Below, one piece after another: positions 11,448-23,495 of a DNA stretch of 64,000 bases (positions are counted from its first letter, which is position 1; the number at the start of each line of letters is the position of its first letter). Origin of the DNA: Typha latifolia. Lineage: Eukaryota; Streptophyta; Magnoliopsida; Poales; Typhaceae. The translations under genes and the position numbers were made by a program. Location: the NCBI GenBank assembly GCA_019914945.1, contig CM034108.1, forward strand, positions 8,442,001 to 8,506,000. The letters are read 5' to 3'. The notes below the pieces were generated by a model. It did not search any database and was not told the origin of the DNA. It saw nothing but the letters and a program-made list of their open reading frames with translations.

Positions 11448-13255
11448 AAGATCACGACTATGTCGAGCAATTAATCATCTCTAGGCACGCCCTAACGCTC
11501 GCACCCACTCGAGTATCCTCACGCTTTCTATCAACTATCATATCAATTACATTTCATGCTTTCCTTCTAAATGATAGATCATATGCATATATCTAGTAAG
11601 ATAACAAGTCAATGCATAACAAGAATTTAGGTGAAATAGGAATCAAGAGAAAAATAATATAATGTAGTCTCCAATCATGTAGTCGACACATGCATACCCA
11701 TGCTAATCTATCACAACATGCATACTCATGCTACAAATCAACTAGATATAAAATTATAATAGTATAGTCATCTTTAATCATCTCTTTATATCATCATCAT
11801 ACTCGTATCCAATATCAGCCTAATTACATGCATGATAAAATATGCTCGACTGTAATTATCTCTAGATAAAGTCATATAATCATGTTGGAGGCCAAAACAT
11901 GCATGTATATAATATATAATATAACCTAATTTGAGAAAGGCGTCTAGGGGATAAGACTACTCACCACCACTGCAATTACCAAACAACCACTTGTTCACGC
12001 TTTTACGACAACGATCAAGCCTCGATAGCTAAGTCCACGGGGTCTTGAATAGGGGGTCGGGATCTAAAATTATTTATAACAAATAATGTTAGTATTTTTA
12101 TTAATTAAATTTAACCCAGCTAAAAGATAATTTCTTATTGTAATCATGTACTCTTCATTTCTATATTTGTTTTGTTATTTATTAACCACAATTATATTAT
12201 TTAATAGTGTATTTAAAACATAATTATCTGCCTATTATTCTCTTTGATAATTAAGAAAAATAAGATTTAAGTTGCTGCAAATAATTATGCAAGAATATTC
12301 TTACATAACCCTAATAATTACTATTACTTACCTAAGATTAAAATAGTAATTTATGTTGCGGTATTTTGCTAAACATGATATAATTAGATTTATTTACTAA
12401 CTATGATGTAATTAGATTTAATTCATATAAATTAAATATATTAGATTAACTAAACTAATTAAATAATTAATAACATAATCAAATATAATTTGAATAGTAT
12501 TAATAATATGCACATATATATATATATATAACTATAAATAGTGCTAGGCTCAGCCCAGCACCAAGCGCTGCAAGGGCGTTGGGCCGAGCCCAACACCATG
12601 CGTTGCAAGGGCGCTGGGCCAAGCCCAACACCTTGCTGCAATGCTACCCGAGAGAAGGAAAGAAGGGAAGGAGGAGGAGGAGAAGAAGAAGAAGAAGAAG
12701 AAGAAAAGGAAGGAGAAAAGGGGAAGAGGGTTGGGCCGCAGGGGGAGGGGTACGGTCGATGGTGGCCACTTAGCGGCCGACCTCTCGTCAGTGGCTCAAA
12801 CCTCCGGCGGTCCCGAGAGGAAATCGACAAAGAGAGAGAGCGAGCGAGAGAGAGAGAGAGGCTCATCGGTGGACCGAAGGGCCGACGGTGGCTCTTCCTG
12901 GTGGCCAGTGACCGGTGGCCGGCGGCCAGTGATAGCTGGTGCACTAGAAGGAGAGAGAGAGAGCTAGATAGAGAAAGAGGTTGAGAGAATAAGGGGGAAA
13001 AGAGAGAGAGAAAAATAAATATTAAAGAGAGAGACATAGTCAAGTGGCCAGTGGGCCGGGTCCCACCTCCATGCGTCGCCGCGGTGTGGAGGAGTGTTGC
13101 TCGGTGGAGGTGTGTGGCACCTCCACCGATGCCACAGCATGCGTGGCATGCTAGGCACGAGGTCGGCCACAGGGTGGTCGATTGCGTCATGCCCAGTATT
13201 ATTATTATTTTAATTTTTATTTATTTATTTATTTTACTTGGGTTATTACAAAAAC

Positions 13256-14290
13256 AACAGAACTAATACCCGTCAAATTATCTCATTTACTAATTTAGGC
13301 CTAACAAACTAAACTTCTATGTCCTCCTTAACATGATTTTCGAGATACCTACTTCCCGTCTTTTTCTTTTTCCATCTTGTTGCTTTCATTCTTCTGTTAT
13401 TTTCTTCTTCTCATTCTTCTTCTCTCATTTTTCTTTCATCTTTTATTTTTATCAATAACAATTTAAATACTCTTTTTTCTCTAAAATAATCTTATTTGAT
13501 AATCCTAGAAGATAATTTCTTAATTCAACAACTCTCTCATCTTGTTCACTGTTCATCTTCATCATCTTGTTCTTCAGTAATTGAAGTATTTTGAAAAATA
13601 ATCTAGAAATCGGATGCAATGTAAGCGCATAAATTCAAAGGTCTTTGATGTACATTTATGAAAATATGCATAGATTATAAAAGTAGATGGATGCACATAT
13701 ATAATTTTTAGGCATTTTTTGCTAGACAACAAGGAGACAAGACTACAATAGATGATTGCATATATTTTAGGATCTAACACTATCATACTAGTCTAGTTAT
13801 GCATCTAAACCTAATAAAAAATCATGCACATCACCTATGTAAAATATTCCCAAAGAGTATACAAAATATAGGCAAAAATTTTAGCCAAAGTAGGCATCAA
13901 AACTTAAATAAAGAAATCATTAGGTTTTTATCAAGAAATAAAGAATTACTAATAAAAAAATTAAAATGATATTAAATAGAAATAGAAGCAAATCATTTTG
14001 ATAAATTAACAATCACAAATATATAATATATAAATTACACGCATCACCTATGTAATTTATACGCATCACCTATGTAATTTATATGCATCATTTTGACTGT
14101 AGAAAATATACGCTGTAATTTTAAACAATGTATGCATTTAGATTTTTTTAAAAAAATCACACATAATATATGTAATTTATACACATCCTCTATATAAAAT
14201 ATACACTATAATTTTAAACAAGTTGTGCATCAAGATTTCTAAAATAGAACACCACGCATTACTTATATAATTTATATATATCGTTTATGC
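13256..14290. other. AT-rich noncoding interval
   Basis: No gene or recognisable element. A few short repeats of GCATCACCTATGTAATTTAT occur at 14030-14090 with related pieces to about 14290. Confidence 0.6.
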
Positions 14291-14910
14291 AATACTATAA
14301 TAACCCAAGAGAAAAATTGCTTTGGTTGCATGGCACATACAGTGCCATGCAAACTGTGGCACCTGTTGGGAGTGCCACGAGCCCCAGGGCGGCCGCTGGC
14401 CTAACCAATCAATGTCGGGCCAACTAGCTGCGCCGGGCCCCGCCGCCGCCACTTCCCCCTCCCCACCGTCTCTCCTTTCCTCTCTCTCTCAAACCCTCTC
14501 TCTTGTTCTCTCACTCTCGTTGTCTCTCTCCTCTCTCTCTAGTATCACCGTGAATGACAGATCGTCGTAAAGAACCATCGTCGACCCTCCTACTCGCTGA
14601 TGAGCCTCTCTCTCTCTCTCTCTTTAGCTCTCTTCCCCTCTCTTTCTCTCTTAGGGTCGTCGAAGGGTCGAGCCACCAGCTAGAGGCCGACTGCTGAGTG
14701 GCCACCAGCGGTTGTTCCCTTCTCCTACGGCGCAGCTCCCCCTCATCCTTTCATCTTCTTCTTCCTTTCTCTCCCTCTCCTCCTCCTCCTCCTTTTTCTT
14801 CTTCTTCTTCTTCTTCTTCTTCTTCTTCTTCTTCTTCTTCTTCTTCTTCTTCTTCTTCTTCTTCTTCTTCTTCTTCTTCTGCTCCTTGCCTACAATAGTG
14901 CATGTAGCAC
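14291..14910 (+). mobile_element. S3: 5' part of an S-family LTR
   Basis: It starts ATAATAACCCAAG like other S copies and includes an imperfect version of the S palindrome (TTGCATGGCAC, five-base loop, GTGCCATGCAA) and CT/TTC tracts to 14880. It stops where the T-family LTR begins at 14911. The long poly-Lys/Ser/Phe frames are microsatellite artefacts. Confidence 0.65.
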
Positions 14911-15636
14911 TATTACAATCCGACCACATGGGTTAAGTCAAGTCTATTTATCTTTTAATTATTTCATGATGTAAGCCTTTTAGGCAAGTCTAATTTAGTC
15001 ATATGAGCCATTAAGGCAAGTCAATAATTCATGACAACTCTTAAGCAAAGCTAGTTAAGACAAGTCCAAATAAGTCAGGACAGCCCTTAAAACAAGTCTA
15101 GTTAAGTCAAGTAAGCCTTTAAGGTAAGTCCAATTAAGTCACGTAAGCCTTTAAGACAAGTTCTAATTCAAGTAAGACTCATTGTACTCACCTCTATATA
15201 TAGAGGGGGCAGGGCTTCTTTGTTATTCATCCAAGAATCCAAGCATTGAGAATTAATTAAGTTTAGTTAGTTTTTATTACCATATTTACCGTTTTATCAT
15301 AGCCTTTATATCGTCTTTACCTTTCTAGGAGTAGATCATATCCGTGGAACGTCCAAAGCTTCCAAACTCTAGTCACCTCCTACCTCCAGTAGCCACCCTA
15401 AAATACGGCCATCCACCACAACCCTTGGTCGTCTGTCACCCTCTGACTACTGCCGCAACGTTGGATAATTTCTATTCTGCTCTCTTTTAGTCTTGCTTCA
15501 CTGTTTAAATTTTAACTTTTCATTCCGACCTTCAATTTAGGTGAAACTAGAGCTATTAGAACCGTAACTTATGAGCTACCACGACCTAAATTTTCATAAT
15601 TTTTTTATGTCCGGATTAGTCTAAATCTGGTTTGTA
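14911..15636 (+). repeat. T element 5' LTR
   Basis: The start TATTACAATCCGACCACATG corresponds to TGTTGCAATCCGACCACATA of the 3' LTR. U3 holds about six degenerate 35-bp repeats around AAGCCTTTAAGGCAAGTC. A palindromic TATA segment CCTCTATATATAGAGG lies at about 15192-15207. The downstream half resembles the solo LTR at 46.3-47.1 kb. Confidence 0.7.
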
Positions 15637-15959
15637 ATTTTGGTATTAGAGCCGATGTTCTTCGGACAATAGTTATCACGCGATCCAAGACGAACAAGGA
15701 AGGATCAACCATAGAGGACCAGGATCTCATCTCCATTCTATGGGAATTGATCTGGCAGCCCCATCACCACTACTAATAGTAGATGATGAGCCCTTGGCAT
15801 GGGCGAAGGCAATTTTTAAAGATTTTTCTAACGAGGTCACTAGCCTTGGCGACAGCCCTCCTGACTCAGCACGACCAACTCGCGCCGCCTACGCCGCCGA
15901 CCACGATGTAAACTAGCCAACTGCGGTAAGAAAACTCAAATTTGTGAGGGTGGTCAAGA

Positions 15960-17740
15960 GGAGCCCCAAACTGCAGCAACTACGACTCCTCCGGCCGCGG
16001 TGGAGGCCCTGCCATCATCGCAGGCCCCCACTATCGCCTCTATCATGTCGGAGATGCCGCTAGCGCAAGGGCCGAGGTCATCTTCCTCGCATGCAGTGGA
16101 AGCTAAGGCCGAAAACCCTAGCTTCCCACCAGTAGAGATCCAACCCCAATCGCTACGTCTAGTCGCTTCCCAGGACAAACCGTAATTGGGACGTGGCCTC
16201 CGTTCATGCCAATAGCCACTGGAAGATCGCCGATGATAGCGGCTGTCGCTGCAGCAAACCAACGGCTGATGGCCACGGGTTTGACGCTCCCATGGCCACT
16301 AATGGCCATGGCTGGCTTCCTCGGGTTGACTGCCGACTAGTGGTGGCTACCACAGCCATCGGCGACTGTTCGGGTGACCAAACATATGGGCACAACTGCA
16401 GAAAGCTACCCCTATGTTGAGGTGGCTCCGTCGCGGCTTCCCTCTGCCACTAATCCTATGTAGTGGGGCCACGGGTTCCTTCCGCAACTGCAGGGGGGGC
16501 GGGGGGCAATGGACCCGTCGGCGATGTGCCATGGCCACCGTTGCAGCCCCTTGAGTCCGAGCTCAATAATTGGGTTCCCCCGCGGCTCGCCGTCATTCTG
16601 CCGCCGTTAGGACTAGCTATGGGCCTACCATCGGTGACCCATGACCGATCCCAGCCACCGCCGCCCCCATGCACCCTGTGTTGGCGTTAGGTTATTTGAA
16701 TGAAGGGGATAGGGTTAGGTTATTTGAATTCAGCCCTAAGGTTAGGGTTAGGTTATTTGAATGAAGGAGATAGAGCGCACGATTTTTGAGGTAAGCCAAA
16801 TTTTTATGAACCAGTTAGACCACCTTGTGCGAACAAGTTTGGAACCCATGAATATGACCCCGAGCATGAGTACGAGCCCAGATGAATGGTGGAATGACTC
16901 GGTGGGCCCGCGTCATCAAACTGAGCCGAAACCCCGTGCAGTCCGGGTGTGACATGAGCTGAACCCATGGGCCTATGATCCACGAGACCAGCCTCGACCC
17001 CGAGGTCACTTCCCCACAATGATAGACCACATTTTGGGATCCAAGCTCGGACCGTCAAGCTTGATTTCTCAAAATTCTCTAAAGTAGACCCATTAGACTG
17101 GACCTATCTAGCGAAACAGTTTTTCACGTACCATGGCACGCCCGACCACCAGAAGGTCCAGCTAGCCTTATTCCACTTAAAGGGCAAGGTCGTTCGAGTC
17201 CTGGCAGGACTTTGTAGATGTGATTTCTGCTCAATTTGGTCCAACCCAATACGAGGACTTTTCAGGCCATGTTGACTAAGCTGACTCAGTCAACAACAAT
17301 TTGAGCTTACTATGCAACTGAGTCACTAACTAGTCTGACTCGGCCCTGAAGAGTACCTTCATTAGTGTGCTTGGGCTTGACATTTAGGCTAAGGTCAAGG
17401 CTTTGAGGCCCACTACTTCTGATGAGGCCTTCTCCTGAGCTATTTTGATGGAGTCCAAGTTGGATCAGCTGAACCAGATCCACAAGGAGGAGAGAAGAAA
17501 GACGATCCAAGCCCACTGCCGACTAGAGATGGCATCTGCCCCGACTTAGCCTGCACCAATGGCTCAGTCTAACCGACAGATGATCACGTGCTACTTTGTA
17601 CCCAACGACTTGGAAGAGCCCCGAAGAAAAGGTTTGTGCTTTTATTGTGATAGCCAATTTACCCTTGGTCATAAATGCAAGCGCCAGCCAACCCACGTCA
17701 TGTTCCTAGGAGGACTCGAGGAAGACGAACCCTAATCCAC
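15960..17740 (+). pseudogene. T element gag, multiply frameshifted
   Basis: Pieces in several frames correspond to Ty3 gag: a Pro/Ala-rich N-terminus (about 15960-16690), a degraded segment of the retrotransposon gag domain near 17080-17260 (KVQLALFHLKGK), and a zinc knuckle near 17630-17690 (GLCFYCDSQFTLGHKCK). Stops and frame changes prevent expression. A triplicated GGTTAGGTTATTTGAAT motif lies at 16686-16775. Confidence 0.65.
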
Positions 17741-17822
17741 TGATTGGCACGACAAGTTGTATGAGTACAAGGACATGAGAGACTAGTCACCTTGAGGATA
17801 AGGTGTCGAAAGCATGGTAGAT

Positions 17823-18121
17823 TGTTGCAATCCGACCACATAGGTTAAGTCGAGTTAACTCGGGTTGAGTCTATTTATCTTTTAATTATTTCATGATGTA
17901 AGCCTTTTAGACAAGTCTAGTTTAGTCATGTGAGCCATTAAGGTAAGTCGACATTAGTCATGACAACTTTTATGGCAAGTCTGGTTAAGGCAAGTCCAAT
18001 AAGTCATGACAACCCTTAAAGCAAGTCTAGTTAAGTCAAGTAAACCTTTAAGACAAGTCCAATTAAGTCATGTAAACCTTTAAGGTAAGTTTAGTTAAGT
18101 CAAGTAAATATTTAAGGCAAA
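17823..18121 (+). repeat. T element 3' LTR, truncated
   Basis: It begins TGTTGCAATCCGACCACATA and repeats the 35-bp AAGGCAAGTC units of the 5' LTR. It ends before the TATA box, where an unrelated repeat starts. Confidence 0.7.
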
Positions 18122-18415
18122 TGTCATGACCCAAAATCAAAATAATGACCAGTCATGTATCTCAATATATATTGTCACAATCCAAAATCAAAATCATGAC
18201 TGGCCATGTACCTCAATATGCTTGAGGTATACAAACCTATACTAATACTTCCTAAGTGTACAATGGCAAAAATAAACATAAGAAGAGAATTTGCTTTATT
18301 TGATTTAAACTAATTACAATGAAAATAAAGTAATGTCATTATTACTATGTCTCTAAATAGAATTAAATTAACAAATAATCTAAAATATAAGACCAAAAGA
18401 ACGGAATAGTAAATG
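18122..18415. repeat. U: short fragment of an unidentified LTR-like repeat
   Basis: It starts TGTCATGACCCAAAATC, and a second diverged copy of that start occurs 52 bp later (TTGTCACAATCCAAAATC). Nothing else is recognisable. It ends where an S-family LTR begins at 18416. Confidence 0.4.
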
Positions 18416-20745
18416 TGTAACGCCCCCGCCTGGCATGGGCACGTGCACACCCACGCGCCCACGCGCCCACGCGCCCACACGGCACATGCGGCTCACGCGA
18501 CAAGACGGGCAGGGCCCGTCACGCATAGATACACTATTGTGCACATAGAATCATGACATCATCAAATAATACCTACTAACATATCTATGCTCACATAATC
18601 CAACACCGAATAGATCATACTATCAACTAAATAAACCTGTTAACATATGAATATCCAATTCCACAAAAATATATACTAGACCACTACATAATCTGACAGG
18701 TTCCATATAGGCCACGACAAACCATCAAGATACAACTAAACGACTAATACATGAGTACACTATAATTTGACATGTATTATACAAATCACCGTCTAATACA
18801 ATAAAGTATAAATATCAAATAATGGTACAACTCAATATCTGGTTAAACTATCTTCTATACTATCTCACGTCTATAGCTCACCTCATCCTCGCTCTAAAAT
18901 ATCTCCTTAAGATATCTCAAGTCGCTATCACGTACCCCATATCTAATGGGGTTAAAAAAGAAATAAAGAGAGTCATGGGCAAAAGGCTTAGTGAATAGAT
19001 CTTACCCACGTGCCCACACGGCATGCACGGCGCACACGACAGGTCGGGTGGGGCCCGTCACGCACAGATACTCTCCTTTGCACATATAATCATGATATCA
19101 TCAAATACTACCTGCTAACATATCAATGGTCACATAATCCAACACCAAATAAAACATACTATAAACCAAATAAACATATTAACATGTGAATATCCAAGTC
19201 CACAATAATATACACTAGACTACTAATTAATCTGGCAGGACCCACACAGGCCACAACAAACCATCAAGGTATAATCTGACCTGTATTATAATTATCGTCT
19301 ATACAATGAAGTACAAATATAAAATAATAGTACAACTCAATATCTGATTAAACTATCTTCTATACCATCTCGCATCTATAGCTTACCTCATCTTTCTAAA
19401 ATATCTCCTCAGAATATCTCGAGTCGGTATCACGTACCATATTATCTGTGCGGGTTAGAAAAGAAATAAGGAGAGTCATGAGCAAAAGGCTTAGTGAATA
19501 TATCTTACCCCGAATCAGTGATGCCAAATAGAGAGGAAATCATGTACTAGATAATATGAATCAGAAAGATCATCATGTCATGAATGAGTATATGAATGTA
19601 TCCTTAATAATATATAAATAAAAAGTAGATAACATGTTATAACTGATAAAAGTATATAATCCTCGACAATGAATAAACAGATCACCATGTCATACTATCA
19701 TCATAACTCTCTCTCAAATATGACACATGATGCATGCTGACCATGACCATGCTATTATATCAAATGCAACAATATATGATGTATATTGACCACTCGATAA
19801 TGTCAGCTCTATATGTCATCATCATACTAGACCACTATGCACAGTCAACACCCGGTACCTGATTTCAACATCATGCCTGAAGGCTCAAAGCATACTCTGC
19901 CACTTGCAAAGAGTATCTCAAATATAACCATACCCTGCCACCCGCTAGGGTATCAACAATTGTCCAGACCGGGCACCTTTCTAGCTAATAGAAACCTCGT
20001 GAGGATAACTCGCTATATATGCCTTGACGAACAACATGTGTCTGAATGTCTGCTGCCCAGACAAACTAACGATGTCGAACATAAGGCTATAGGATCACGA
20101 CTATGTTGAGCGATCAATCTTCCACTCGAGTATCCTCAAGCTTTCTATCAACTAACCTATCAATCACATTTCATGCTTTCCTTCTAAATGACAAATCATA
20201 TGCATATATCTAGTACGATAATAAGTCAATGCATAACAAGAATTTAGGTGAAACATTGAGGCCAAAAGATGTATGTACATAAGATATAATATAACCTAAT
20301 TTGAGAAAGACGTCTAGGGGATAAGACTACTCACTTCTGATCAAAAGACCCAACACACATATCCCTCACGTCCATCAATCAACCGTCACACATTACTAGC
20401 AAGGTCCACGGGGTCTCCAATAAGGGGGTTCGGAGTCTGAAAATGTTTAAGTAACATAAAGTTAGTTGTTTTTCCGATTATAATCCGTTCGAGTAAAATA
20501 TAATATTTTATTAGTTTTAGAATTGATGAAATTCATAGGATAAATTTAATTGTGATAATATTAATATGCTGTTACCATAATTTATATTTATTTACTAAAA
20601 ATCCTAGTTTGCTAATTATAGAATAAGTAATAAGTAAATAATAATTTATCTCCTTTTTGTAAATAACCAAAGACCACTATATATATATGATTTAATAAAA
20701 ATATAATTATAAAAAAATAATACTATTAATACTTATTTTGTAGTA
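18416..20745 (-). mobile_element. S4: S-family LTR with internal partial duplication, truncated
   Basis: The family end TGTAACGCCCCCGCC lies at 18416. After 590 bp the sequence restarts near the same terminus at about 19008 (ACGTGCCCACACGGCATGC), so two end fragments lie head to tail. The second runs through the GGATCACGACTATG landmark (20090) to about 20745, where copia C1 sequence begins. The CT/TTC part and the other terminus are missing. Confidence 0.7.
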
Positions 20746-20804
20746 CTCAAGCAAGCATAAGTTCACAAGTACTCAAGCAAAGTTATTATGCAGTAAACAT
20801 GAAC

Positions 20805-20900
20805 TAGTAAACTCCCCCTATGCGAGCACTCCCCCTACACCAGTAATCTCCTAAAATCTAAACACACATCTAAACTCACACACACTCTCCCTTTTGACAC
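20805..20900 (-). promoter_or_regulatory. C1 polypurine tracts
   Basis: On the minus strand TTTGTGTCAAAAGGGAGAGT (about 20905-20885) is followed by two AGGGGGAGT boxes near 20841 and 20821. Multiple polypurine boxes ahead of the 3' LTR are described for Sireviruses. They mark the plus-strand primer site for reverse transcription. Confidence 0.55.
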
Positions 20901-21020
20901 AAATGCCAAAAATTAGGAACTCGGAGGGAACTGACAATGAAGAATCAACAACACAGAGTCGAGTACGGTCCCCTGACGAGCTTACTTAGCTCGTAAATCA
21001 TTCACGACCAAATGGAGGTC

Positions 21021-21986
21021 CTACACTTGAGTGCTAAGCTGATCGAAACGGTCAGAGAACTGTGGTAACTCCCCCTCAGTGTGAGATGAGTCATCGTCAG
21101 AACTGTCATCAGAAATGTCGAGGTGTGATGAACGTCCAACGGCGAAAGAGGACGGCTTGAGAGGAGACGGCCGATCATGAGCTTGACTCCGCTTAAGAGT
21201 TATCCAATCCAACATTTTTTGCGAAGTAAGGGAAGCTTATGAGGAATCCACTCGCACCCCACTCTGAGTGCACAAATTGGTAATAAATATGCCAAACGGC
21301 AACCCTTCACGAGGCGCTTCTTTCTGTGTAGCTATCAGAATAGAATCGTATATCACCACAGCCAAATCAATAGAAATGCCTAACAGCATCGCATGAAGGA
21401 GGAAGGCACGATCCGGACTAATACTGGAATGTCGAGTCTTGGGGGTGACGTTGTACAAACAAAGCAGGTGGAGCATGCGAGCCACTAATGTTAGTCTCGC
21501 ATGAGACATCATATTTCCCTTCCAACATTCCCCATTGATTAACACAGTACTAGCATATTCTTTGACATCAGGAAGTGGAGCAGACGATGGATATTGGAAC
21601 TCACCATCAGGAAGTTGGAGTTCAGCACGAATAACATCGGAGTCCAAGTATATCGAAACCCCACGGATAGTAGAACATATATAGTGTTCTAAAACCATGG
21701 CATTACTGAAAAATTTCCTAACCACTTCCACATATGCAGTCCCGCTCATCCGACACACAGATAACCATCCTCGCTCAGTAAAGATCTGTTCGATCCCCAA
21801 GGCAGAAAAATCAGAAATGACCACAAGCCGTTCACAGAGAATAGGTCGAGTGCCAAAATTATGTTTATATCGCCCTACAGCCGTAGATGTAGAAAACTTG
21901 GGAGCCGAAGTAGGTGACGAAGGCGGCCTTGGTTTCTTGGAAACTGCAGCTTTTCTAGGCATTCTTGAGAAAGAAACAAGTTGCAA
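21021..21986 (-). pseudogene. C1 third ORF: putative plant transposon protein domain, one stop
   Basis: The frame starts at 21986, runs 249 codons to a TAA at 21237-21239, and continues in the same frame (MLDWITLKRSQAHDRPSP) to 21021. A single nonsense codon therefore divides a product of about 320 residues. Segments such as IFTERGWLSVC, VVRKFFSNA, LQLPDGEFQYP, LTLVARMLHLLCLYNVTP and LLHAMLLGISIDLA, ending GLPFGIFITNLCTQSGV, follow the pattern of the domain catalogued as putative plant transposon protein, found in third ORFs of plant LTR elements. Its biochemical role is unknown. The C-terminus is acidic and Ser-rich (DISDDSSDDDSSH). A start at 21959 (MPRKAAVSKK) is also possible. Confidence 0.7.
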
Positions 21987-22379
21987 GATTCAATACATGC
22001 CCAAAGCAAACAAAAAGATAGCAAGAAATCCAAAAAATTCTAGAAACCATGAAGGCCCTAAATGAAATCCATCTTCCACTTGAAAACGCTAAGATATCAC
22101 GTTCAATCACACAAGAAACATCAAGATAGTAACTTTGACGTGATCAAAACTCGAAAACGCACGAAATCAATCAAGATCAAGAGACTTAATTGAATAAAAA
22201 ATAGGAAAATTGATGGATGATCATACTTCGCAAAAGTGAAGAAAAACTAAAAGATTCGGCCAAAGATGCTAGATCCGAAGGAGAACTACCCTCTAAAAGG
22301 ATTTGTAGTGAGAAATTTGATGAAAAAGACCAAGATCTTGAAGATTTGAGAGGGAGAAAATGAAGGGTTTCTAGGGTTT

Positions 22380-22530
22380 GGAAGATGGAAGATGAAAACC
22401 CTTGGGTTCAGACGCAATATATAAAGAATCGTTGAGTGCGTTCGAATGCATCAGTTTGCGCGTTTGAACGCGCCAATCACTGCGTTCGAACTCAAAAATT
22501 TGCGTTCGAACGCCCTTTTTTTTTAAGTAA
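22380..22530 (-). promoter_or_regulatory. Possible internal promoter of C1 ORF3
   Basis: Four TTCGAA or TTYGAA palindrome units (22437-22515) lie just upstream, on the minus strand, of a TATA-like CTTTATATATTG (about 22425). About 440 bp of CT-rich, leader-like sequence precede the ORF3 start. This layout copies that of the F-family Ty3 LTRs. Function is inferred. Confidence 0.4.
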
Positions 22531-22539
22531 AAAGTCTAA

Positions 22540-23490
22540 GAAAAAAAAATCAAAAAATCTTTTTGGAGATGCACTTCTAGAAATTCAAAATAGATTCAAG
22601 ACATAGAATATGACAATCGAATGAAATAAGTCATACATAGATCAATCAAATCATCAAAAGCATATTATAATCAATTCTAATGCATCACTCAAAATTAAAT
22701 TAATCTTGATTGATCATAACAATATGCATATGCAAGTTGAGCATAGATAACATGAAACATTCTTCTTAAATAAACTTTCCTATTTAAACAATGATACAAC
22801 ATAGTAGTCAAACCGACTTAGTATTTAAATTTGCACTTTTTGACTTATTCTCCATAACAGAATAGAAATTTTTCCTATAATTGTTTATACATAAACCATA
22901 TAGGTGCAATAATGGCTTTCACACATGAGTAGGTAGCCATTGTCTTGTAGTACATATCAAACATTGTGTAAGAAGATAATCACAAATATCAAAAAAACTT
23001 TATTTAATTTGCAAGCAATGTACTGAGTCAAACTGGACTCTAAACACGATGGCTTTCACACAAACTCATTGTAGCCCTTTTCATTGATCTTTTATGAACA
23101 CATTTGTGAAAACTAAGCATAAGGTCAAACTGTGTAAATTAAAGTCAATAGTGAGCTATTTAAAAAAAATTTCATGATGTCATACTCACTCAAGAATATA
23201 CACACGTTATAAGTGCACTAAATTTAGTTTAATTATTATAGAAGTCGAGAGAGTGAATATATCAGAAATGATACAATATACTACAAGATGACAAAATTGA
23301 CTATAATAACTCATAATCAAGAGAAAAATTATATTTATATGTCAAGAGTATATTATTGAATCTAGGGGTGCATCAATTTTTTTATGACAAAAACTATCGA
23401 CAAATCTGAAACTAAAACCAAAGAGAAAATTTCAGAGTAAAAGAAAACAAAAAAATGAAATAAAATAAAAAACACGCAAACCAAAACAAA
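22540..23490. other. C1 spacer between pol and the ORF3 leader
   Basis: AT-rich, no ORF of note on either strand. Its position matches the spacer between pol and the third ORF in Sirevirus-like elements. Confidence 0.4.
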
Positions 23491-23495
23491 AAAAA

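Larger units (their letters stand above)
5215..11450 (+). mobile_element. G1: Ty3 chromovirus-type element, F1 LTR family, decayed
   Basis: The order on the plus strand is a 5' LTR (5217-6933, enlarged by a nested solo LTR), PBS (6936-6947), gag N-terminus, an inserted S-family LTR (7398-9498), protease, a reverse transcriptase with its core deleted, RNase H, the integrase zinc domain, and a 5'-truncated 3' LTR (10891-11447). Sequence flanking both ends is the interrupted S1 LTR. A TSD is not clean: GGATT on the left against AGATC on the right, versus GGATC in other S copies. No protein is intact, so the element is dead. Confidence 0.8.
4112..13250 (-). mobile_element. S1: solo LTR of family S (2.9 kb net), split by Ty3 element G1
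   Basis: Read on the minus strand it begins TGTAATAACCC (at 13250) and ends GGGTGTTACA (at 4112). It is flanked by a perfect 5-bp TSD AAAAC at 4107-4111 and 13251-13255. The two halves, 4112-5214 and about 11451-13250, sum to about 2.9 kb, close to the S6 copy at 30548-33535, and join at the same point in the S sequence (GGATCACGACTATG). Near the start are simple GA/GAA tracts (12640-13010), which produce spurious ORFs. There is no internal domain, so this is a solo LTR left by LTR-LTR recombination. Orientation is inferred because a copy at 33535 is followed by a PBS-like TGGTATCA. Confidence 0.85.
14911..18121 (+). mobile_element. T: gag-only, non-autonomous Ty3 element
   Basis: 5' LTR 14911-15636, PBS-like TGGTATTAGAGC at 15641-15652, decayed gag 15700-17740, and a 3' LTR start at 17823 (TGTTGCAATCCGACC) directly after a purine-rich AAAGCATGGTAGAT. 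There is no protease, reverse transcriptase or integrase: after the gag zinc knuckle the sequence runs straight to the 3' LTR. The 3' LTR is truncated at 18121. Such large-deletion derivatives depend on a related autonomous partner. Confidence 0.7.

Noticed and set aside
15954..16690. Overlapping ORFs on both strands as host genes
   Set aside because: They lie between PBS and gag domain of element T and are short, GC-rich, mutually overlapping frames of a decayed gag N-terminus.
16686..16775. Interstitial telomere repeat (GTTAGGGTTAGG)
   Set aside because: Only one or two degenerate units inside a 30-bp triplication; the plant telomere unit is TTTAGGG in long runs.
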